From positions 1-64,000 of the forward strand of contig JASAMV010008978.1 of assembly GCA_030248065.1 (NCBI GenBank): a stretch of DNA of 64,000 nt, in the 5' to 3' direction. The position numbers and the translations under genes are program-made. This document shows positions 1 through 10,900 of this stretch, one piece after another. A model generated the notes under the pieces. That model was not told where the DNA came from and did no database searches. It saw only the letters and a program-made list of their open reading frames with translations. The DNA comes from Rhynchonema sp. JSB1_4. Lineage: Eukaryota; Nematoda; Chromadorea; Monhysterida; Xyalidae. The first letter of the stretch is position 1. The number at the start of each line of letters is the position of its first letter.

Positions 1-175
1 GGGCACTTTAATCCTAGTTGGCCAAAAAACTTGGTACTTTTTTTGCATTTTGGTCGAAAATTTGCCTAAAATAGGTATTATATGTTGTTTGCGCGCGGAG
101 CGCACGATTTTTGGGGCTTTGAGGTCGAAAAATACCCATTTGTGCCTATGAAAACCATAAATTGATGGTTGCAAG

Positions 176-581
176 CAGTGTAGTTCCTGGTCCGGCGCGG
201 CGGTTAGTGTACCTACCCCTTTTTTCCGTGAGGCGGTTAGTGTACCTCCCTGGGGGGGGGAAGGGGGGGGGGAAGACCCAAAATCAGGAAAAAGTCACTT
301 TTTGAGGTAGAAAATTTGACCTATTTTTACCCCTTTTTGGAAAAAATTCTTCAGAACAAGGGTATTTTGGCGACTTTTGAGAACATTGACCTAAAAATCA
401 CACATTTTAGGCCTAAAAATGCCCATTTTAGGCCTAAAAATGGCCATTTTAGGCAAAAGTTGAGGCGGTTAGTGTACCACGCGGCGGAATTAGTGTACTA
501 GTGTACCTTGGTCGCGGCGGTTAGTGTACCTTAGGGGGGGGGAGAGACCCCCCCCTCCCCCCCCCCCCAGGAACTACACTG
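176..581. mobile_element. hAT-like MITE 1 with 8-bp TSD
   Basis: The terminal inverted repeat CAGTGTAGTTCC at the left matches GGAACTACACTG at the right. The element is flanked by the direct repeat GTTGCAAG (168-175 and 582-589). An 8-bp target duplication with CAG..CTG ends is the hallmark of hAT transposons. Inside, the motif GCGGTTAGTGTACC recurs several times near the ends, like subterminal transposase-binding repeats. There is no transposase reading frame, so this is a non-autonomous copy. Confidence 0.8.
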
Positions 582-703
582 GTTGCAAGGTACCCTCCGG
601 GATAGTTGCAAGGTACCTACCCTTCCCCCCATCCCCCAATGGGTGGTTGCAAGGTACCTACCACTTAGGGGGATCCCCCATCCCCCCAGCCACTACACTG
701 TGT

Positions 704-1047
704 CAGTGATGTGGTTGGGGGGGGTATTGGGGGTATTACCCCCCAACTGCTAGGTAGCTTTCTTGCTCCGAAACCCATACCCCCCAAACTGGCTAGCTAG
801 CTTTCTTGCTCCGGTCACCAAGTAAAAAAGTGTTGATTTTAGTGCCAAATGACCATTTTATGGGCCAAAATGGTCAAATTCGTACAAATTTTCTCACACG
901 TGCACAAAAATACGCGTGTTAAGGCTTATTTTAGCATAATTTCGACCAATTTTTAAACCCGTTTTTGACTTCTGGACCAATACCCCCCCCAAATCGGGGT
1001 ACCCGGCTAGCTAGCTAGCTTTCTGGCTCGGACCAACTACATCACTG
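704..1047. mobile_element. hAT-like MITE 2 with 8-bp TSD
   Basis: Ends are CAGTGATGTGGTTGG and CCAACTACATCACTG. The flanking direct repeat is CACTGTGT at 696-703 and 1048-1055. The left flank (CCACTACACTG) looks like the end of an older element of the MITE 1 type, so this copy landed in or beside another transposon. The interior repeats the motif CTAGCTTTCTTGCTCCG near both ends. No coding capacity is seen. Confidence 0.8.
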
Positions 1048-1122
1048 CACTGTGTGTCATGCAAATAAATGCTGTTTTACAGACAAAAATAGCTTTTTTT
1101 CATCTCAAACCAGTGGTGTCGT

Positions 1123-1543
1123 CAGTGGTGTAGCTACCCAGGCGGGGCGGCAACCTACTGTACCACCCAAAATGCGGGGCGGCAACCTACCTATTGTACC
1201 AGCCGAGCTAGGGGGGGAGGTCGTACCACTTGGGGGGTCATCTGGAAACCGAAATTTTTTATGTCTAAATACTGAAGAAAATGTGGCCTAAAACACTAAT
1301 TTCGCGCGCAGCGCGCGATTTTTCGCCTATTTGCAGACAAATATGCTAATTTTATGCGATTTTAAGCCAAAAATGAATGTTTTGGGGTGAAAAGTTAGGT
1401 GGGGCGGCTGGCGGCAACCTACCTACTGTACCAGGGGAGGGGCGGCAACCTAACCTACCTACTGTACCAGGCGAGGGGCGGCAACCTACCTACTGTACCT
1501 AGGGGGGACCCCCCCCCCCCACTCCCCCCCAGCTACACCATTG
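1123..1543. mobile_element. hAT-like MITE 3 with 8-bp TSD
   Basis: Left end CAGTGGTGTAGCTACCC and right end AGCTACACCATTG are inverted repeats. The flanking direct repeat is GGTGTCGT at 1115-1122 and 1544-1551. The motif GGCGGCAACCTACCTACTG repeats in both subterminal regions. It has no open reading frame of its own. Confidence 0.75.
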
Positions 1544-2464
1544 GGTGTCGTTGAGAAATCGAAATTTTCCCATACCCAGCTCAATTTTGGGAAATTTCCC
1601 ATACATACCCCCAACCAACAAAAATTGCCCATCCCCGGGGGGGGGGTTTTCCAAAAACTCAAAAATTTCCCATACCCGAGGGTGGGGGTTTTGAAAAAAA
1701 TGACCCCAAAAATCTTCTAAAAGTGCCAAAATTGGTCTAAAAAGTGCTTAAAACAGAGTTTTCTCGCGCGCAGTGCGCGAATTTTTGACATTTTTGGTAA
1801 AAAACGAAAAAAGGAACCAATTTTTGGTCCTTTTGGGTCAAAAGAGTTCATTTCGGCGCTTTCTTGTTCCAAAAGGTGAAAACATTTCCCATACAACCCG
1901 CGGCCGAGTTCCCATACCCTGTACCAGGTGGTGCGCCGCTGGGGGGGTGGGGGTGGGGGTTACCCCCCCGCCACCCCCTGGTATGGGGTATGGGAAATCG
2001 GCCGGGGGTATGGGGTATGGGAAATTTTTCACTTTTGGAACAAGCACCCCTAAGAAATGACTTTTTGACGCCGAGAAGTACCAAAATTGGCCATTTTTCG
2101 TCCAAAAATGTCAAAAATCGCTTACTACCGCAAGAAAACTCTGTTTTAAGCACTTTTAGACCAATTTTGGCACTTTTAGAAGATTTTTGGGGTCATTTTT
2201 TCAAAACCCCCACCCTCGGGTATGGGAAATTTTTGAGTTTTTGGAAAACCACCCCCCCCCCCTGGTATGGGAAATTTTTGATTTTTGGGGGTATGTATGG
2301 GAAATTCCCGAAAATTGGGCTGGGTATGGGAAAATTTCGATTTCTCAACGACACCCAATGGTGTGGCTGTGGGGGGGTGGGGGGGGGGTTCCCCCCAAGG
2401 TACAGTAGGTAGGTTGCCGCCCCTCGCCTGGTACAGTAGGTAGGTTGCCGCCCCTCCCCTGGTA
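1435..2464. repeat. Large imperfect inverted duplication, centre near 1950
   Basis: The right arm (about 2000-2464) is the reverse complement of the left arm (about 1435-1900). It mirrors the right end of MITE 3 and even its target duplication: ACGACACC at 2348-2355 followed by CAATGGTGTGGC. Reading frames called here on both strands mirror each other and are not genes. G and C runs make the arms imperfect. From 2490 to 2930 I see no gene and no clear repeat. Confidence 0.65.
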
Positions 2465-2937
2465 CAGTAGTAAAGGTTGCCGCGACTGCGCCTATTCGAT
2501 ACCTCAAAAAGTGACTTTTCCCGAATTCGGAAAAATCGTTTTTCTGCCAAAAGAAACGAAAAAACGTTTTTTCTTCAGGAGTCAGATAGATTTCCAGCTA
2601 AAGCAGGTGAAAACAAGGCGTTTTCGGGCCTACATACGCGGCACTTGTTTAGCTGTAAACCAGCAAACAACTGCCTGAAAGTAGGTAGGTGTTTCCTGAA
2701 TTCCTTGAGTACTGGTTGATAATTTACTGAAATTTACTAAAAAAACGGTTTTTTCCAAAAATATAAATTACTGACCCACTGGGCACAAGGCATTGCACGG
2801 GTATTGGCTTGGGGTCAAAAAATATATCGGTATTGTCCCCATGCCTAGTTCCGATCTCTTTTCTACCCGACGTTCTCTTTTTATTCATTTTTTGACGCAA
2901 GCTTCTTGACGCAAAAAAAGCCCACCGATGCTGTTAA

Positions 2938-4593
2938 AGGGCTCGGGACACAACCGAAGGAAGGGCAGCAGAGCGCAGTGTTATACATCGTTGGAAAGCA
3001 CTGTGACAGCATATGTCACGCACAAATGTTAAGCTCCTTAGAGATTCGCTATCTCTTGGTAGAGCGACTTTTCGTTCCAGAAATAAATTAATTTTTTCAC
3101 AAATTTGAACGACCGGTGCAGAAACCCCAAATGAGTTGAAGGTCAAGTAACACGTGGATAGGATTACAACAGCTTCTGGATAACTTATCATGAGAACTTC
3201 AGTCGCTCAAAGCATTGCTTCACTCGGTGAGGGTGCGAAATGTTCCAAAAATCGGCCACATTTTTCGAAAACACAAGTTTGTCTCTAAATTTTGAGGCCG
3301 CGCTTTGTGTTGCAGAAATGAAAATGCAATAGAAAAATAGAGCATTGTCGAAAGTGCCAGAAAATAAGGTTTTTAAATTTGGAAACACTCAGATAACGGC
3401 GTGACAGGCTGAAAAAGACCCAAAAATTGCCACTAAACTGCATAGTTGCATTAATTGACGGAAATATGATGTAAAGAAGCCACGTATTGCATTGCATTGG
3501 AAACGAGAAAGTCAGATAAACGCACAGTCCAACAACCTAGACAAGTTTCAAGACTTCAACCCCCATGGTCCGGCTGCTGCAGCCATGCCAGCCTGAGTAA
3601 GATATTTGGCTATAAGTCGTTACTGTTAAAGATTATTGCACATTTGGCAGCATCAAACGATGTAGCTTCAACGTAGCTATCGAACGATGTATAACATGCC
3701 CATACTATCTCTTACTACGGACAAGAAACGGTCAAAATTCCGAAATCGCACACGGTGACGTGACGGTTCATTCCAGAATCGTCAAAAAAGCAATTTTTTA
3801 ACCTCTGCCCTTAAGCCTAAGAATTTATTGGGGCTTGTTATACATCATTCGAAAGCTACTCCCGAGATACATTGTTTGGTGCTGTCACATTTACAATAGC
3901 TGTTAACAATAAGCATTTATAGCTGAATATGATATTCAGGTTAGTATGGCTACCCCGAGAGATCTGTAGACCTTTGGCTCTTCGGACCTTGATAGGTTGT
4001 TAAACCAGAAGTTTCTCTCATTTTTTTGTTTCGAATCCGATACAATCTGTGGCCTTTATGTGTCACAATTCTGGCGATGAATGCAACCACCTAATTTAGC
4101 GGCAATTTAATGTATTTTTAGGCCTGTCACGGAGCTAGCCATGAGTTAAAAAATTTAAAAACCTTATTTTCTGATACTTTCGACGATGCTCTATTTCCCC
4201 ATTGTATTCTTATTTCAGCAGCGCTAAGCGTGGGCTCAAAATTTAGGGACAAACTTGTGTTATCGAAAAATAAGGCCGATTTTTGGAACGTTTTGCACCC
4301 TCACCGTGTGAAGCAATGCTTTGAGCGACTGAAGTTGTGATGGTAAGCTATTCAGAAGCTGTTGTAATCCTATCCACGTGTTACTTGACCTTCAACTCAT
4401 TTGGGGTTTCTGCACCAGTCGTTCCAATTTGTGCAAAAATTCACTTTTTTCTGGAACGAAAAGTCGCTCTACCAAGAGATAGCGAATCTCCAAGGAGCTT
4501 AAAATTTGTGCGTGACATAGGCTATCGGAAGGCTTTCCAACGGTATGTAACAATATGTCCTGCTACCCTTCCTTCGGTTATGTCCCGAGCCCT
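2938..4593. mobile_element. TTAA-flanked palindromic element, copy 1 (1.66 kb)
   Basis: TTAA (2934-2937), then AGGGCTCGGGACA at the left; TGTCCCGAGCCCT, then TTAA (4594-4597) at the right. The two halves are long inverted repeats: the text around 2938-3390 returns as reverse complement at about 4145-4593. TTAA-specific insertion is the habit of piggyBac-type transposases. The element carries no transposase frame and is presumably mobilised in trans. A second copy lies at 56527-58397. Confidence 0.75.
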
Positions 4594-4651
4594 TTAACGC
4601 ACGTTGATGTACTGTGCGTCAACGTGCGTCAATTGTATTTTTTTTCTTGTG

Positions 4652-4842
4652 GCCTGATCCGTAAAGCTCATCATGCGTGTGTTAGCTGCAGCGGTCACGT
4701 GACTGCCAGCCACTCAACACACAAGTCTAACGTAGTGATTTGCGAATTGCTACGAAACTCAGCTGGCTGCGCCTGTTGCGTGTGCTTTACGGATCAGGCA
4801 ACGCGTTTGAAAAGTTTCTCCCAAAAGTATTGTTAGAGTATA
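4652..4842. mobile_element. MITE of the CCTGATCCGTAAAGC family, left end lost
   Basis: This is the same family as 39736-39969: shared blocks include CCTGATCCGTAAAGC and, at the right end, CCCAAAAGTATTGT. The left terminal repeat is missing, perhaps lost near the TTAA element that ends at 4593. The spacer 4598-4651 shows nothing else. Confidence 0.6.
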
Positions 4843-4992
4843 GGCGGGGCTAATATCCGGGCAACATCCGGTTACCTGGCAACGCTCGTTATCTAAGGTT
4901 TCTCATGGGGGGAAAGCTGTTGTTTGTGATATCGTGCTTAACACGTCTAAAAAGCCGCGAGTACCTTTTTTGGAGTTTTGCGGCGTGACCAG

Positions 4993-5995
4993 CAGGGTTG
5001 GATAAAAAAATTTTATTATCGACCTTTTTTAAAAAAAAACTTTTTAAATTTTTTTTTAAAAAATCACTTTTTTTGTTTCGGACCCCCCAAAAAATTGGTT
5101 TATTGAAGAATGAAATTTCTTAAATCATGTTAGTACGGCACGTTTTGAGGGACACTAAAGAGAACTTTTCCACTGACTTGCATGTTTACGTAATCACCTG
5201 CGATCTAATCCCCTTGGTCATGACTTTGAGAAATTCGAAGGTAACTGTGGGTATACATGCTGTATATGACAAAGGGAAGACCAACCTTCTGTTTGTGAAT
5301 TTGGGGATAGATTTGAAGAGAGATAAAGACTTACACCATGCTCATTTTGTGTGACAAAAACAGCAAATGACTAATCCACGACCACTGCAAACAGGCGAGC
5401 AACGTGGAGTCTGTCGATAGCTTACGACACGCTCAATAACTGCACAGTGTACGGTATGGGGTGCCCTATATTATACGTGCAGCGATTGTTGGGATGTCTG
5501 GGTGGGAACTGTATGAGTCCATTACAACGCCATTTTAAACTGAAATATAAGCGCCACAGGCGATTTTTTTGAGAATGATGAGCAATAAAACGCATGAAAA
5601 CATGCCTTTTTACCTTAAAAAATGTGAGAAGATAACAAAAACAATGTGGACTGGAAGTCTGCTAGCCAGCGCAACGTGTAGTGTGTGGCGTGCAAAGCAG
5701 TGTGTGTGTGTCTGCACGGTTGCATGGGTATAAGTGCAACTTTGAGCCGCAGCCAGACCGCGTTCCCGTAGCTCAGTTGGTAGAGCAACTGGCTGTCCAG
5801 GCCTGGTGGCTGGAAGGTCGGAGGTTCGACTCCTTCCGGGAGCATACGTTTGGTGTGGCGGCTCAGAGTTCACGACAAGTGACAAAATAATAAAAAAATT
5901 GGACTTGCTTTTTAAAATTTTAAAATAAAAAAGTGGCCGACTTTTTTTAAAAAAATTTAAAAAAAAAGATTTTTACATTTTTTAATCCAACCCTG
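4993..5995. mobile_element. hAT-like non-autonomous element with tRNA-like insert
   Basis: Ends CAGGGTTGGATAAAAAA and TTTTTTAATCCAACCCTG are inverted repeats of the hAT type. The middle (about 5150-5600) is the reverse complement of 20040-20540 in a second element, which shows that the family is dispersed. No matching 8-bp duplication is visible, so the copy is old or rearranged. A tRNA-like unit sits at 5763-5845. From 5996 to 6751 I see no gene. Confidence 0.6.
5763..5845 (+). ncRNA. tRNA-like / SINE module with pol III A and B boxes
   Basis: The unit has a 7-bp acceptor-like stem (GTTCCCG with CGGGAGC), box A (TAGCTCAGTTGG), a D-arm (GCTC/GAGC) and box B (GGTTCGACTCC) in a T-arm. The anticodon stem does not close cleanly and no U33 fits, so it is probably not a working tRNA gene. 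A second copy at 46619-46701 (minus) shares the outside flank GAGCCGCAGCCAGACC, as expected for a tRNA-derived SINE. Confidence 0.55.
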
Positions 5996-6751
5996 CTACA
6001 CTACACATGCAACGCGAGAAATGCCTCAGCTTCAGAGTTCCAGTACATGTACGTATTAGCAGTTACTCGAAGATATATATGATCCGCAACGCCTAGTCCA
6101 CAATTCACGGCTGTATAGGTATTGGTAGCACAATGACTTTATAGGAATTTGTCAAATTTTTTCCTGAATCGTGAAGCGGGAAAGTGACGGGGCAATGACG
6201 TTGCGTTGCGCGTTCGCACACAAAGATTGCAGTGAGCAAAATGTTTCAGACCCGCGGCAACGTGGATGCTCTGCTAGATTATTTTCAGCTCAAAATATTT
6301 TATGAGAATCACAAATAGCACAGAAGTTAAGAGTGACTGAACGTGAAAATCAGGATTGATTTGATGAATTCTTATATGGTCCAATAGTATTAAAAATGTG
6401 CAATTCATGTGCTTTTTCTGGTTCACGAATGCGCCATTGCATTCTCCAAAGCTGCTGACGGACCAACCTAGATTTTCACATGATTAACAACAATTAGATT
6501 TTTGCTATCTGGCGTGCCATATAATCAAGTTCGATATTTTAATTGCAAGGTGTGGAGGTAGGGTCAAATGTTTGCCTTTCAGCCCTCCGGGCTCAGACAG
6601 GGAGCTGATATGGGGGAACTGTTCTTGGCCGTGAGTGTTTTGGACCCAGCCCTGTCACCGTGCCAAGTTTCACTGAGATTGGTTAGACTGAGGTCGCACA
6701 CAATGGCGGGCACCCTTTAAGTAGCACTACGCATACCAGTAGTATGACGCG

Positions 6752-7436
6752 CAGGGTTGTTTAAAAAAGTGGTTAATTAAAAATTAAAAAAAAATTTTTT
6801 TGAAACTTAGATTTTGCTTTTTTTAATAAAAAAAGCTACCCAAAATAGGCTGAAATGTCCAAAAATGGCCTTTTTCGAGGCAAAAAATTGGCACTTTTTT
6901 CTGTGGACGGGACAATTTTCCCAAAATCGCGCCTGCGGCGCCCTGTATTGTCCCCCAAATCCGTACAGGGATGCGCGGGGCTGGTCTTTTATAGTGATGT
7001 GGCACCGATAATGTAGTACTGCATGCAACTACACATGTATAGATGCAGGTATGGTGCAAAACCGGGCGCGCAAAGTCGATCTGACACGCAAGATTTGGGC
7101 TAATCGATATTTTGATGGTCGTATATCAGATATTCGGCATTAGATGCATTAAAATACGTTGTACAGCATGCTACAATACATTAGAGTAACATCGTTAGTG
7201 AACATCAACCTCACACTGGTCGGAGACCATAGAATCTGCACAATACTACCGGGTGTCACCGCACAAGTTGGGTCTCAGGCGAAAATTTTTCAATTTTTGA
7301 AAAATATCTTGTATCGATTTCATTTATCCTGAAACGTCGTTTGCAACACTTTTTCGAATAAAGAAAATTTTCGTCAAAAAAATCAAAAAAAATTTTTTTA
7401 AGAAGCTCGTTAGTGAAAAATTTTTTTTCAATCCTG
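6752..7436. mobile_element. hAT-like MITE, diverged
   Basis: Left end CAGGGTTGTTTAAAAAA and right end TTTTTTTTCAATCCTG are imperfect inverted repeats. The flanks ATGACGCG and ATGACATG agree at 6 of 8 positions, as in a decayed 8-bp hAT duplication. The interior is AT-rich with no gene. From 7445 to 7964 I see only unique sequence that could hold the promoter of the next gene. Confidence 0.45.
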
Positions 7437-7964
7437 ATGACATGTATGTGTTTAATCAAAAAATTTAAAATTTTTCACAGCAAAGCTTCCTTACCTGCTC
7501 CTCATGTGAAGAATCCAACTTGTGTACCATAGTGAACCAATGACGCGTAAAAAGTTAATATTAATAGCAACTTGCCCATGTTTATTGATTACAGTGTATA
7601 TGTCAAGTCAAAATGTAGTTTCATCAGATTGGCCTGTTCAGTAATACTTTTATGACGCAGGTCAAACGCTTACTGTAATGAGGATGTCCAATTAGGTAAA
7701 CGAACGAGTGCAAACCCAAACGAGTGCATGCTCGGGTGCCTGTTTTTGGGTGTGCGTTTTGCTTCAAAGCACTCTATTCGTTTTTGGTTTTGGCACATGT
7801 TTCACTGGGGGCTCATTCGTTTGGCAGTGAGAGTTGTGTTCGCTTGTCTCTGTTTTGTTTCTCTGCTATCGTCTTTCTCTCTGCAGATTGACATTTCTAT
7901 TCAGCAGTAGGCGCGATTTTCCGCACTTCAGTCGACGCTTTTCACTCAATTTCACTTCATACAT

Positions 7965-10900
7965 ATGTCCCGGGAGACGACAATGATAGACGCACTTGAA
8001 TATTTCGAAAGAAATGGGCAAATTGACGATAGCAATCGAAAGAACCAAGCGCATGACAACACCTTCGAGGATCAGGAACCACCTCACCCAGCTACTCAGA
8101 ACTTGCGCCGCAGACATTCGGTGGATACAAGTGCAGGAAGGTCATCATTTCGTCTCCCAGAATCAGGTTACAAATAACTGAACCTCTAAATCTTAGCCTG
8201 TAATACAAAATCACTTGCTGAACTGGCACTCAGTGTCGCTCTGCTCGTAGCATTTAGTCTGTCACTATTTGAATAAATAAATTTGAATTTTCAGCGCATG
8301 CCGATGAAAGCAAATGCCTGAAATGCAATGACAAATGCATCCACGGATTGATCGCCAATAACAAAATTGATGAGGTCCTCTATTCGAGCCTAGGCTGCTA
8401 AATTACGCTACTTCGGATCATTTTTGCGTGGTCAAGCAGTTGAACGTAATTTTGATATTCTTTGACGTTCCACATCTCGTTCGCTAAAGTTCGGATGCAG
8501 GTGTCAGATACCAATCCGAGATACTGGCCACGTGGTCCACCATTTGAGGAGACCAAATTGTGTTCTGAGTGGAACTACCCCTTTAAAGCTGCTGGTTAAC
8601 AACCCTTCGACCGCGCTTGATCTGAAGGGGTAGTATATATAAACAAAGTATGGACATCGTGTTACTCGACCCTAATCTGGCGAGCCGATTGGTTGCTTCC
8701 TGATGTTTCACGGCTACGTTGAAATTTGCACCTGGTGAAAAAAAACCGAAAAAAATTGAAACGCTGCTGTGTGTGACACGAATAGGCTGTTTCAAAGTTT
8801 GACACTAGAGTGACAGCAACCTCCAACAGTGTGCCGAAAACCGCAATGCACAATAGCTATTGAAACGTCCGCATTGTTGAATAAAAAATAAAAGGTTTCA
8901 GAAACCTGGCCATTTTTTGTTAGGATTTTCTACTCGTATAATTTTAAGCATCTGTGGTGAATGAAATATATTGACAATTACAAATAAAAATCCTCTAGTT
9001 ATCAAGTTTTTTGTTTGTGCTTCCCAGTTTTCAAAACCCTACACAGCTCACACAATGTTTACCACACCATCGGCCAAATGACACCTCAGGTCCCCCCGCG
9101 CCACCCGCCCCCCCGCGCCACCCGCCCCCCCGCGCCCCAATGTATTTGATGTAAAACTAAAAGTTTGCGGTAAAACGGCCAAATTACAGGGTGTGTTTTA
9201 ATTTTCGGCGGGAGAGCAACCCGCCTCAGCTGTAGTCCCACCCCGCGCCCCTTTTCTACTGTAGCCTGCCTGGCTGGCGCTGTTCAGTCTGCATATAAGT
9301 GAGAGACCCAATTGCCCCCCTCTTCCTATCACCCCCACCTAGGTAGCACGGCTGCCTGCTGCGTGTAGAACTGCTGCGCATCCTATAAGCGCCCGTCTCG
9401 GAGGCGGTTAGACCTACGTTGCCTGGATCCCCCTCTTCCGTTCATATTTACGATACCGCAACATTTATGAAAACACCTTCATTCAGAACACATTGTTAAG
9501 TTACACTTAGCTAAGCTATAACAACTATAGCTATAGTTAATGTTTTCTGACAGACAACTTTTATTAACTTTTCCTGTATACATTTATGAACCCAGCTTCA
9601 CTCAGGACAGATGGTTAAGTTACAGCTACCTAAGTTACAGTTAACGTTTTTTATTTATGAACTTTGCGTGTGAACATTTATGAACGCACCTTCATTCAGG
9701 ATAGATAGCACAGTTACCGTTAAACAATTTATAGTTAATGTTTTTTACATATAACATTTATGAACTTTTCGTGCAAACATTCTTGAACGCACCTTCATTC
9801 AGGACAGGTAGGTAAGTTATAGTTACCGGTAAACAATTTATAGTTAACGTTTTTTTACATATAACATTTATGAACTTTTCGTGTAAACATTTATGAACGC
9901 ACCTTCATTCAAGACAGATAGTTCAGTTACCGTTAGGCAAGTTATAGTTAACGTTTTTTTACATATAACATTTAGCTAACGTTTTTTTACATATAACCAC
10001 CAAAAAACATTAATAAACTTTTACGTGTAAACAATACTTTTATGTGAAAACCCAGCTTCATTCATAACAAATAGCTAGGTTACAGTTACCTAAGTTAAAG
10101 TTAATGTTTTTTGGCAGATAACATTTATGAACTTTTCGTGTGAACATTTATGAACCCGGCTTCATTCATAACAGATAGCGAAGTTGCAGTTACCTAAGTT
10201 AAAGTTAATGTTTTTTGGCAGGTAACATTTATGAACTTTTCGTGTGGACATTTACGAACGCACCTTCATTCAGGACAGATAGTTCAGTTACCGTTAGACC
10301 AGTTATAGTTAACGTTTTCTGGCAGACAACATAATTATGAACTTTTCGTCTAATTATTTATCAACACAGTTTTATTCAGAACATATTTCAGTTACAGTTA
10401 GCAAAGTTATAGTTAATGTTTTTCTACATATAACATTTATGAACTTTTTGTGTGAACATTTATGAACCCAGCTTCATTCAGAACAGGTAGTTAAGTTACA
10501 GTTACAGTTAGCTAAGTTATAGTTAATGTTTTTTGTCAGATAATATTTATAAACATGAAGTTATGTATTTACTTACATTCAACATTTACCAACAACAGCG
10601 TTCCTTACAGAATTACCATACCACACGGCATTGGCTGAGTTTGCTATAATGAGTTGCGAGTTTGAATGTCCGGGCTGGACGTGCCCCGTCGGTCATTCAT
10701 CAAAAATCCGGTCACCAAACCACCCGGCCCGGCCTACTAAGTCCAAAATCCCTGCCACGTCAGACCCGGCCTAGCCAGCCCATTTCCTATCTATGGCACC
10801 ATCTGAAAATTTTTGCACTTTTGTTTCGTAAAAAAATTCTTTTATCTGCAAATGCATGACAATCAACGTCACACAGCAGCGTGTCGATCAATGCAGCACG

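Noticed and set aside
1773..2550. Several 70-180-codon frames on both strands
   Set aside because: They mirror each other across the inverted duplication and are biased by G/C runs; no domain is present.
4337..4597. 86-codon frame, with a near-identical one at 58141-58401
   Set aside because: Both lie at the same place within copies of the TTAA palindrome and reflect terminal repeat sequence, not a gene.
5763..5845. A functional tRNA gene
   Set aside because: A and B boxes and the acceptor stem are good, but the anticodon stem and loop do not fold properly, and the copy at 46619 shares flanking repeat sequence.
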